Below are positions 53,646 to 60,683 of a DNA stretch of 64,000 bases, piece by piece. This DNA is from M3007 sp043764095 (GTDB taxonomy: Bacteria > Bacteroidota > Bacteroidia > Chitinophagales > Saprospiraceae). Numbering within the stretch: the first letter of the stretch is position 1; each line of letters opens with the position of its first letter. The notes beneath the pieces are model-generated. The model saw nothing but the letters and a program-made list of their open reading frames with translations. It ran no database searches and was not told the origin of the DNA. Made by a program: the position numbers and the translations under genes. The stretch spans positions 1 through 64,000 of the forward strand of contig JAYUKX010000158.1 in assembly GCA_043764095.1 (NCBI GenBank). The letters are read 5' to 3'.

Positions 53646-53804
53646 ATGTACAAATATTTGCTTCAATCAGTTGATGGCATACAATGGTTTGGAATATCCT
53701 CCTTGTTGCTCTTTTTTATCACATTTTGCACAGCGGCCATTCGTGCATTTTTCTCCAAAAAGGAGGACATGAAGTATATGTCCGAACTACCATTAGAGGA
53801 TTAA
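53646..53804 (+). CDS. ccoQ: Small cbb3 oxidase subunit CcoQ-like
   Basis: 52 residues, MYKYLLQSVDGIQWFG then one membrane helix (about 14-36, ISSLLLFFITFCTA) and a charged tail KKEDMKYMSELPLED. This matches CcoQ/FixQ in size, topology and position between ccoNO and ccoP. Family members stabilise the complex. It is below the length at which automatic gene finders usually report genes. ATG 53646-53648, stop TAA 53802-53804. Confidence 0.85.
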   Translation: MYKYLLQSVDGIQWFGISSLLLFFITFCTAAIRAFFSKKEDMKYMSELPLED

Positions 53805-53865
53805 AATTACTACCCAGAACGAAGTAAAGGCACATGACTGTATCGTTCTTTAAAATACATAAAAC

Positions 53866-54801
53866 ATGAAAAAAAATAAATACTGGCTCGTTTTTTTATG
53901 CATAACAGCCGCTATAAGTACATTGAGTAGCCAAGCGACAATTGCCCAACCCCCAGCAGGTGCGGAGCAGTTTAGTCAAATTATGACTTGGGTACTCGGT
54001 ATTGGAGGCCTCACCGTACTCTTGATTGGATTTGCTTTTATCATGAAAACCAATCAATTACTGTACAATAGAGTACTGCAATTGGAAGCCGAAAAAAGCG
54101 GCACTCCACTCCCCGAAGAGCAGCCTATTTCGGTACAAGATGCAGAAGATGCGGTAAGGGTAAGTTATTTCAGCAAACTATGGGGAACTACTGTACCTAT
54201 TGAACGAGAATCCGAAATCACTTTTCACCATTCTTATGATGGTATTCGGGAACTCGACAACAAACTACCGCCTTGGTGGGTCAATATGTTTTTTATCACC
54301 ATTGTATGGGCGGTAGGATATATGTACTATTACCACTGGGGAGGTAACGGCCCATCCTCTAGCGAAGAATACCAAACATCAGTTAAAATAGCCAAAAAAG
54401 AAATCGCTATGGCATTAGCGGGCAAACAAAACGCCTTTGACGAATCCAATGTAACCGCAGTAACCGAATCCTCCGATCTTATGGAAGGCGGACTGATCTT
54501 CGCTGGCGTATGTGCTGCTTGCCACGGAAAAACAGGCGAAGGACTGGTAGGTCCCAATATGACCGACGAATATTGGATACACGGCGGAGGTATAAAAAAT
54601 ATCTTCAAAACCATAAAATACGGTGTTCCGGAAAAAGGAATGATCTCATGGCAATCACAACTAAATCCCGACGATATGCGCAAAGTGGCCAGTTATATCC
54701 TTTCGCTCAAAGGCACGAACCCGCCCAATCCCAAAGCACCACAAGGTATCGTATGGACTGAAACAACTGAAGCAGACACTACTAAAGTTCAAAAACAGTA
54801 A
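53866..54801 (+). CDS. ccoP: cbb3 oxidase cytochrome c subunit CcoP, single-heme type
   Basis: 311 residues. An N-terminal signal/anchor helix (about 6-25), a second helix (about 40-60), then the CcoP_N segment DGIRELDNKLPPWWVNMFFITIVW (split here) with a third helix (about 135-158). One heme c domain (about 205-290) with CAACH and a Met ligand in GMISWQSQL. Proteobacterial CcoP carries two hemes; only one is seen here. It passes electrons from the bc complex or a soluble cytochrome to CcoO. ccoQ ends 61 bp upstream. Confidence 0.93.
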   Translation: MKKNKYWLVFLCITAAISTLSSQATIAQPPAGAEQFSQIMTWVLGIGGLTVLLIGFAFIMKTNQLLYNRVLQLEAEKSGTPLPEEQPISVQDAEDAVRVSYFSKLWGTTVPIERESEITFHHSYDGIRELDNKLPPWWVNMFFITIVWAVGYMYYYHWGGNGPSSSEEYQTSVKIAKKEIAMALAGKQNAFDESNVTAVTESSDLMEGGLIFAGVCAACHGKTGEGLVGPNMTDEYWIHGGGIKNIFKTIKYGVPEKGMISWQSQLNPDDMRKVASYILSLKGTNPPNPKAPQGIVWTETTEADTTKVQKQ

Positions 54802-54889
54802 AAAAATCATGCAGTCCATTGATATATATCATCAAATGGGCTGCTGATAACAGAGAATTTTGCACTACATAAACAGACACACCCACGAT

Positions 54890-56332
54890 ATGTCATCGAA
54901 TCAAAATACGCCATTATTCAACCCCTCATTTGATCCATTTTCGGACGAAGACAAGGAAGAATATCGCGATCATATCGCTACGGTGGACCAAGAAGGAAAG
55001 CGGATATGGCTTTATCCCAAAAAGCCAAAAGGAAAACTATATAATGCCAGAACTTGGGTCAGTTTGATATTTTTGGTGATTTTCCTGAGCATGCCTTGGA
55101 TCAAAGTTGATGGCGAACAGTTTTTATTATTCAATATTTTGGAGCGAAAATTTGTGTTGTTTGGATTACTATTTACACCACAGGATTTCCATTTATTTGT
55201 ACTGGCCATGCTGACCTTTATCGTGTTCATTATCTTGTTCACGGTGGTTTTTGGTCGCCTTTTTTGTGGCTGGGTATGTCCACAAACGGTGTTTATGGAA
55301 ATGTTTTACCGGAAAATCGAATATTGGATAGAAGGCGATGCCGGGGAACAACGTCGATTGGATAGTGCCCCTTGGACACCCGAGAAAATTAGAAAAAAAG
55401 CATTAAAACACACGGTTTTCTTTTTGATTGCGCTGGTGGTTTCTAACTATTTTTTGGCGTATGTCATTGGTACCGATCAATTATTGAAAATCATAAATGA
55501 CCCCGTTGGAGAACATTTAGGCGGATTAGGGGCGATATTGCTGTTTTCAGTGCTTTTTTATGGTGTTTTTGCCCGTTTAAGGGAGCAAGTGTGTACTACG
55601 ATTTGTCCTTATGGCCGCTTGCAAAGCGTTTTGCTCGTTAAAGATTCCATCGTAATCGCTTATGATTACAAAAGGGGTGAGCCTCGGGGCAAATTAAAAA
55701 AAGGAGTGGTTGACACCAATTTTGGAGATTGTATCGACTGTAACCTTTGCGTAGCAGTATGCCCTACGGGTATCGACATCCGCAACGGTACTCAATTGGA
55801 ATGCACCAATTGCACCGCCTGTGTCGATGCCTGCAACCAAGTAATGGAAAAAGTAGGTAAAGAAACCAACCTCATCCGGTATGACTCCATGAACGGTATT
55901 GAGGCGGGTCGCAGAAAACTATTCACCACTAGGGTATATGCTTATTCTGCGGTACTTGTTGGTTTGCTCGTTTTGGACATATTTATGTTTGCCAATAGAG
56001 GTGTAATGGAAAGTATCGTATTGCGCTCGCCGGGGCAACTTTATCAAAAAGTGGATGAAACGCATGTTTCCAATCTATACACCTATATCCTTATCAATAA
56101 AACCAACAAAGAATTACCGATTGAATTGATTTCCGATACACCAGGATCTAAATTGCGGGTTGTTGGTCAAATACCATCGAGTATTCCTAAGAACGGAAAA
56201 ATAGAAGGGGTGTTCTTTTTAGAGATGCCTAACGATCAATTAAAAGGTAGGAAAACCCCGATTTCCATCCATATCCAATCTAACGGAAAAAAAGTGGACG
56301 AAATCGAGACTAATTTTATGGGACCTAATTAA
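54890..56332 (+). CDS. ccoG: Cytochrome oxidase accessory ferredoxin CcoG
   Basis: From ATG 54890 (MSSNQNTPLF) 480 residues; a TTG at 54860 is possible but less likely. Five membrane helices; CGWVCPQTVF near 135; two 4Fe-4S motifs in CIDCNLCVAVCP and CTNCTACVDACN (about 280-320); a C-terminal Ig-like domain (about 370-480). CcoG reduces Cu(II) for delivery to cbb3 oxidase in the inner membrane. It lies 88 bp after ccoP. Confidence 0.95.
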   Translation: MSSNQNTPLFNPSFDPFSDEDKEEYRDHIATVDQEGKRIWLYPKKPKGKLYNARTWVSLIFLVIFLSMPWIKVDGEQFLLFNILERKFVLFGLLFTPQDFHLFVLAMLTFIVFIILFTVVFGRLFCGWVCPQTVFMEMFYRKIEYWIEGDAGEQRRLDSAPWTPEKIRKKALKHTVFFLIALVVSNYFLAYVIGTDQLLKIINDPVGEHLGGLGAILLFSVLFYGVFARLREQVCTTICPYGRLQSVLLVKDSIVIAYDYKRGEPRGKLKKGVVDTNFGDCIDCNLCVAVCPTGIDIRNGTQLECTNCTACVDACNQVMEKVGKETNLIRYDSMNGIEAGRRKLFTTRVYAYSAVLVGLLVLDIFMFANRGVMESIVLRSPGQLYQKVDETHVSNLYTYILINKTNKELPIELISDTPGSKLRVVGQIPSSIPKNGKIEGVFFLEMPNDQLKGRKTPISIHIQSNGKKVDEIETNFMGPN

Positions 56333-56341
56333 ATATATATT

Positions 56342-56785
56342 ATGATAAAATTCAACTGGGGTACAGGATTAATGCTTTTTTTTACCATATTTGTAGTGAG
56401 CATGCTGAGTTTAGTATTTGCTACTTGCGGTCATGCGCCCAATTTGGTAGCAAAGAACTACTATGACCTTGATCTGAACTATCAAGCGCATTTGGTACAG
56501 AAACAGAACGCAGCAAAACTGGATACCCTACCGCAAATCCAGTTCAAAGCGCACCAACAGGTCGTTAGCATAGATTTCCCTAGTGGTATAACCGTGGACA
56601 AAGCAACCGCCAAATTTTTTCGGTCGGCCACTAGTGACGAGGATTTCTCCGTCGATTATTCCAACACAACACCAATGGTAGTTCCAATAGAACACCTTTT
56701 GCCCGGTAATTGGCATATCGAACTTACTTGGACATCTGGTGCGGACGATTATTTCCAGGAGACTACGGTTTTTATCCATCATTAG
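56342..56785 (+). CDS. ccoH: FixH/CcoH family assembly protein
   Basis: 147 residues. One N-terminal membrane helix (MIKFNWGTGLMLFFTIFVVS, about 8-28), the family YYDLDLNYQ motif near 39-47, and a periplasmic beta domain. CcoH stabilises the cbb3 complex during assembly. It starts 9 bp after ccoG. A Cys at residue 29 just after the helix is unusual but not part of a lipobox. Confidence 0.9.
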   Translation: MIKFNWGTGLMLFFTIFVVSMLSLVFATCGHAPNLVAKNYYDLDLNYQAHLVQKQNAAKLDTLPQIQFKAHQQVVSIDFPSGITVDKATAKFFRSATSDEDFSVDYSNTTPMVVPIEHLLPGNWHIELTWTSGADDYFQETTVFIHH

Positions 56786-56852
56786 TTAAAAATACTAAAT
56801 CCAATAAAGACCAATACTCAAACTTAATTAACACGCTAAAATTTTAAAAACT

Positions 56853-57065
56853 ATGCTAAATAATGTAGGATTGACCGATAGAATGATCCGTACGGTAATG
56901 GCAATTATACTTTTTGCCGTATTTTTCTCCCACACTTTGACCGGTACATTCGGTTATATTACGCTCATAGCGGGTATTGTGCTACTATTAACCAGTGTAG
57001 TTGGGTTTTGTCCGCTTTATGCTTTATTTGGTGCTTCTACTTGCCCACGCCCAAATAACAAATAA
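56853..57065 (+). CDS. DUF2892 family small membrane protein
   Basis: 70 residues, two membrane helices. It begins MLNNVGLTDRMIRTVMAIIL and ends GFCPLYALFGASTCPRP, the standard DUF2892 pattern (inner-membrane part also found in YgaP). Two Cys residues flank the end of helix 2. Function unknown; here it is in the cco operon, 67 bp after ccoH and 2 bp before the next gene. Confidence 0.9.
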   Translation: MLNNVGLTDRMIRTVMAIILFAVFFSHTLTGTFGYITLIAGIVLLLTSVVGFCPLYALFGASTCPRPNNK

Positions 57066-57067
57066 TA

Positions 57068-57760
57068 ATGTTTTTTCTTGCAGCCATTTTACTGGGTTTG
57101 GCCAGTAGTTTGCATTGTGTGGGTATGTGTGGCCCTCTGATGCTGGCATTACCCTATCAAGATACCGATCGGTTTGCTGTGGTACGTCAAATGTTGGTGT
57201 ATCACAGCGGCCGTATCCTGACTTATACAGGACTGGGCGTACTTTTTGGGCTTTTAGGACAAGGCTTATCGCTGGCTGGGTTGCAGCAATTTTTGTCCAT
57301 ATCGGCGGGTATTTTTATGTTTGCAATGGCATTATTGGCTTGGCAATACGAACAAATAGTAACTGCTTTGCCCGGATTTGGCCGATTTACCAAATGGGTT
57401 CAATTTCATTTGTCACAAAGACTCCGCAATACTTCCCATTTTTCTTATTTCTCGATTGGCCTATTGAACGGACTATTGCCTTGCGGTATGGTGTACGCCG
57501 CGCTTGCTGGTGCTATTGCTACCACAAAAGGTGCTACTGGAGGCCTTTTTATGGCTGTTTTTGGTTTGGGTACACTACCGTTACTATTCATGGCTATGTA
57601 CTTCGGACGGTCTTTTAAAAACACCATACGACAACAGGTCAAGGTGATCCAACCCGTTTTATTTATGGTAGTTGGCTTGCTGTTGCTGCAACGCGGGCTG
57701 AATATGAATATCGCCTTTTTTGAGGCAGTAGTACCTGGTGCTACTTATGATTGCCATTAA
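57068..57760 (+). CDS. TauE/SafE-like (DsbD transmembrane-type) protein of the cco cluster
   Basis: 230 residues, six or seven membrane helices. It begins MFFLAAILLGLASSLHCVGMCGP, with the Cys pair in CVGMC typical of the sulfite-exporter-like/CcdA-related proteins that end cco clusters (often called CcoS-linked or heavy-metal transport proteins). A second half motif LLPCGMVYAALAGA is near 136-149. Proposed roles are copper or thiol transfer to the oxidase. It is 2 bp after the DUF2892 gene and ends the operon. Confidence 0.9.
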   Translation: MFFLAAILLGLASSLHCVGMCGPLMLALPYQDTDRFAVVRQMLVYHSGRILTYTGLGVLFGLLGQGLSLAGLQQFLSISAGIFMFAMALLAWQYEQIVTALPGFGRFTKWVQFHLSQRLRNTSHFSYFSIGLLNGLLPCGMVYAALAGAIATTKGATGGLFMAVFGLGTLPLLFMAMYFGRSFKNTIRQQVKVIQPVLFMVVGLLLLQRGLNMNIAFFEAVVPGATYDCH

Positions 57761-57770
57761 ACCTTAACGT

Positions 57771-57835
57771 TGACATAAATCAACCCAGCCATTAATCTAA
57801 GTCCTCCCCTGCTTATCCATTGCTGTCTAATTTTG
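57771..57835 (+). promoter_or_regulatory. Crp/Fnr box and promoter of the CBS-UspA-thioredoxin unit
   Basis: TTGAC-ATAA-ATCAA (box 57771-57782) is the most Fnr-like site in the window. The perfect -7 element TAATTTTG (57828-57835) ends 58.5 bp from the box centre, two helical turns further than in the other units, a class I-like position. Confidence 0.7.
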
Positions 57836-57868
57836 TAGCAACAATTTTATTAAAAAAAAAATTACACC

Positions 57869-58336
57869 ATGAACATTTTTGCGCCTATATCGTCCCTTAT
57901 GACCGGACACAAACAGTTGGTTACTGTTAACCCAGAAGACTCTTTGATGCACGTTAAGGAAATTTTTGAAACACATCATTTTCACCATATTCCTGTAGTT
58001 CGTTTCCACGAAATAGTGGGAATTATCAGTAAAAGTGATTTTGAACACTTTTTGGGTGGTGCTATTTTGTACCAATCCGATCGTTTACTGCGCGAAAACC
58101 GTTTAAAACGGGAAAAAGCAGAGGAGATTATGACAACTCGTATGGGTAAAGTAGAATCCACAGATCGAATTAATGTTGCCTTAGAGATATTTAACCTCAA
58201 CCGCTTCCATGCATTGCCGGTAGTGGATAATGACGAACTGGTGGGTATTATCACGACTTACGATATACTCAAGGCACTATCAGCCGAATTACCGAAAGAC
58301 CCCACTTCTGTTTATGATAAACAAGATACACTATGA
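57869..58336 (+). CDS. CBS-pair domain protein
   Basis: 155 residues with two CBS motifs (about 5-70 and 88-148): HHIPVVRFHEIVGIISKSDF and FHALPVVDNDELVGIITTYDIL. CBS pairs bind adenosine nucleotides and sense energy charge. No fused enzyme. Its stop overlaps the start of the UspA gene (ATGA), so the pair is coupled; the combination CBS plus UspA is common in oxygen-limitation regulons. Confidence 0.93.
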   Translation: MNIFAPISSLMTGHKQLVTVNPEDSLMHVKEIFETHHFHHIPVVRFHEIVGIISKSDFEHFLGGAILYQSDRLLRENRLKREKAEEIMTTRMGKVESTDRINVALEIFNLNRFHALPVVDNDELVGIITTYDILKALSAELPKDPTSVYDKQDTL

Positions 58337-59232
58337 AATTAGCAAATATTATTGTCCCCGTTGACATGAGCGATGCCTCGGGCAATGCGTTAGAATTTGC
58401 ATGGAAAATGGCAGAAATAGCGGGTGCTGATATTGAAGTCCTTTATGTCATGGATAAAGTATTAGAAGGACAGCAAAAGGGGCATTCCGGTATGCTGTCG
58501 CAAATGTATAACAGTACTGAAAACGAATTGCATACTTTTGTTGAAGAAACGATCCGAGGTTTTGGCGGTGAATGGCCGATAGAAGACCGCTTGGCTTATA
58601 TGCCCGAAGATAACGAAACAAAACTAAAAGAACCGGTAGTTCGCATACAAATAGCGTATGGTTTGCCGGATGTGGTGATAAAAGAAATGTCGAACCCAAG
58701 TAATCTTGTGGTGATGAGTACCACCGGTCGGAGTGCTTTAGGTAGTCGTATTTTTGGTTCTACTTGCATCGAAGTTTCCAAAAATGCGCCTGGAAACATA
58801 CTTTTTGTACCCAGTAAGGCCACGTTTGGAGGTTTTGACCATGTGCTGTATGCCAGTAATGCAGCGTCACTGGGCTATCAACGGATTCAACAAGCGATGA
58901 GTTTTGCAGGGTATTTTGACAGTCAAATCCACTTTGTTCACGTAGGACACGCGGGAGAAGAAGGGGTAGATCTAGAAAAACGATTGTTTGAAATTGAATA
59001 TAAAAGCCTACAACCCAGTAACCCATTTTTATATACAAGGATGATTGATGACGAAAATGTTACGGCTTCATTAATGGAGTACGCTTTGTTTCATCGTATC
59101 GAATTGATGATTTTTGTAACAGCACAACGCCATTTTTGGGAAGATGTACTACACAATAGTATTACTCAGCAGGTATTACACGCTGACGAATACCCCATGT
59201 TGGTCATCCATGCGGAGCATATTATCAATTAA
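58333..59232 (+). CDS. Universal stress protein with two UspA-like domains
   Basis: 299 residues. The first Usp domain (about 1-155) begins MKLANIIVPVDMSDASGNALEFA and ends VVMSTTGRSALGSRIFGSTCIEVSKNAPGNILFVP, with the G-x2-G-x9-G/S nucleotide motif. The second domain (about 160-299) is diverged and lacks a clear motif. Cytosolic, probably nucleotide-binding. Coupled to the CBS gene; the thioredoxin gene starts 3 bp downstream. Confidence 0.9.
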   Translation: MKLANIIVPVDMSDASGNALEFAWKMAEIAGADIEVLYVMDKVLEGQQKGHSGMLSQMYNSTENELHTFVEETIRGFGGEWPIEDRLAYMPEDNETKLKEPVVRIQIAYGLPDVVIKEMSNPSNLVVMSTTGRSALGSRIFGSTCIEVSKNAPGNILFVPSKATFGGFDHVLYASNAASLGYQRIQQAMSFAGYFDSQIHFVHVGHAGEEGVDLEKRLFEIEYKSLQPSNPFLYTRMIDDENVTASLMEYALFHRIELMIFVTAQRHFWEDVLHNSITQQVLHADEYPMLVIHAEHIIN

Positions 59233-59235
59233 GAT

Positions 59236-59553
59236 ATGGCAACTCAGCACTATTTTGAAAAACAGATTGCAGGGGATCGACCGGTACTCATTGATTTTTA
59301 TGAGCAGAAATGCAACCCTTGCAAAATAGCATGCCACTCGGTGGATGAGATTAAAAAGGCTATTGGTAACAAAGCAAAAGTACTTAAAATAGATCTTGAT
59401 GAAAACCCAAACTTTATTGAAGATTTTAATATTTATGGAGTCCCTTGTTTTATCATTTTTATGAATGGCAAAATACATTGGAAACATATTGGAGTACTCA
59501 GCACGGCTGAACTGCTGGAGCATTTGGAATTGGCTATTAATGAGGTGCAATGA
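59236..59553 (+). CDS. Thioredoxin-like protein
   Basis: 105 residues, normal thioredoxin size. Active site CNPC (Cys26-Cys29) instead of CGPC, with a third Cys at 33; the cis-Pro loop is YGVPCFIIF, unusually with a Cys next to Pro. These changes suggest an altered redox potential or a different client. Cytosolic. Last gene of the CBS-UspA unit. Confidence 0.92.
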   Translation: MATQHYFEKQIAGDRPVLIDFYEQKCNPCKIACHSVDEIKKAIGNKAKVLKIDLDENPNFIEDFNIYGVPCFIIFMNGKIHWKHIGVLSTAELLEHLELAINEVQ

Positions 59554-59562
59554 GGTTAGTAA

Positions 59563-59604
59563 TTTAACATTCAACATTTAAAATTATAAATGTTGAATGT
59601 TAAA
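59563..59604. terminator. 18-bp perfect hairpin between convergent genes
   Basis: TTTAACATTCAACATTTA pairs perfectly with TAAATGTTGAATGTTAAA around the loop AAATTA. It lies between the thioredoxin gene and the convergent HMA gene. AT-rich; it works as a boundary or terminator, but the T run is short. Confidence 0.55.
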
Positions 59605-59650
59605 TACTAAATTATAAATGCGAATTTCCCAAAAAGCACAACCTACTCCC

Positions 59651-59917
59651 CTACCCTTTTATCCTACCGATCGCACAACTGATATAAGATTTTCCCTGTT
59701 TCAATAATGTATTATGCCCCGCCTCGGGATACCCCATTGAGCTAAGTGTATCGGCAACTAAAGAGCGGATATCGTCTTGTTCCGCTTCAACGGTTACTGT
59801 ATTGGTTTCAAAATCTACCTCAACATCTGTAATGCCAGGTAAAGTAATCAACCCATTACGGATACTGGATGCACATCCGCCGCATTTCAGGTTTTCAATG
59901 ACAAATGAATTTTTCAT
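59651..59917 (-). CDS. Heavy-metal-associated (HMA) domain protein, probable metallochaperone
   Basis: 88 residues, one HMA ferredoxin-like domain with metal motif CGGC (Cys12, Cys15) and the second part GYPEAGHN. The last ~25 residues add a Lys/Tyr tail with one Cys. By analogy with CopZ/Atx1 it binds Cu(I), and could supply the CcoI ATPase nearby (inference). It is divergent from the DUF4136 gene; a Crp/Fnr box in the shared region is at the class II position for this gene. Confidence 0.92.
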   Translation of the reverse strand: MKNSFVIENLKCGGCASSIRNGLITLPGITDVEVDFETNTVTVEAEQDDIRSLVADTLSSMGYPEAGHNTLLKQGKSYISCAIGRIKG

Positions 59918-59973
59918 ATTTTAAAATTAATTAAGTAATATATAATAGGTTATCGCCACACGATATACTACCA

Positions 59974-60069
59974 CAAATTTAAGCACCTGAAAATAACGAA
60001 GTATTGACAATCATCATCTGCAACTTAGATTAATATCATATTCACACCGGCTTCAATACACCAATTTTG
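59974..60069. promoter_or_regulatory. Bidirectional Crp/Fnr control region
   Basis: The box TGAC-AATC-ATCA (60005-60016) serves two promoters. On the minus strand the perfect -7 element TAAATTTG (59974-59981) lies 36.5 bp from the box centre, driving the HMA gene. On the plus strand CAATTTTG (60062-60069, one mismatch) lies 58.5 bp away. If used, the plus-strand transcript would begin at or near the ATG (60074), almost leaderless. Confidence 0.7.
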
Positions 60070-60073
60070 CTCC

Positions 60074-60670
60074 ATGAAAAACATACAAACTAAGAAATAT
60101 CTACACGTTCTTATTGGCGTTTTGCTGTTTTTGATCTTAACAATCAGTTGTTCGCCATTACAAAAGGTATATGCAGAAGAAGAACCTGGCATTAACCTTT
60201 ATCGGTACCATACTTACTGTTGGTTGGACAATCCGTCCACCATACAAGGCGCTAAAGGCCCTGCGTGGCTTACCGAAAGCACCAACAACAATATTCGAGC
60301 CTCGGTAGAAAACCAATTGGACAAATTGGGTTTTAAAAAAAGTAGTGCTTACGCCGATCTTACACTCCATTATCATATTGTCTTAAAAAACGAAATGCGC
60401 TATGTCTATGACTTACAATGCCGTAGTTACGAGGTAGGTAACTACGACAGCCGATGCGATCGGGTAACAATGGTTCCAATGGTGGAAGGTACGCTAATTA
60501 TTGATCTACTCGATACCGCCACAGGTAACCAAGTTTGGCGGGGAGGAGCAGTCAGTTACTTGGATCATATACAGCCTAACGAAGTAGATGATCGCTTGAG
60601 CACAGCAATACTAGAAATATTCAAAGCGTTTCCACGTGCCCCTAAAGGCAAAGCAGAACCTCGCCCATAA
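60074..60670 (+). CDS. DUF4136 family lipoprotein
   Basis: 198 residues; lipoprotein signal with lipobox TISC. The DUF4136 domain (about 45-185) shows YHTYCWLDNP at the start, DKLGFKKSSAYADLTLHYHI in the middle (split) and TGNQVWRGGAVSYLD near the end. Function unknown. It overlaps the frame of the next gene but ends 13 bp before its chosen start. First gene of a three-gene unit under a Crp/Fnr-controlled promoter. Confidence 0.88.
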   Translation: MKNIQTKKYLHVLIGVLLFLILTISCSPLQKVYAEEEPGINLYRYHTYCWLDNPSTIQGAKGPAWLTESTNNNIRASVENQLDKLGFKKSSAYADLTLHYHIVLKNEMRYVYDLQCRSYEVGNYDSRCDRVTMVPMVEGTLIIDLLDTATGNQVWRGGAVSYLDHIQPNEVDDRLSTAILEIFKAFPRAPKGKAEPRP

Positions 60671-60683
60671 ACATCATAACAAC

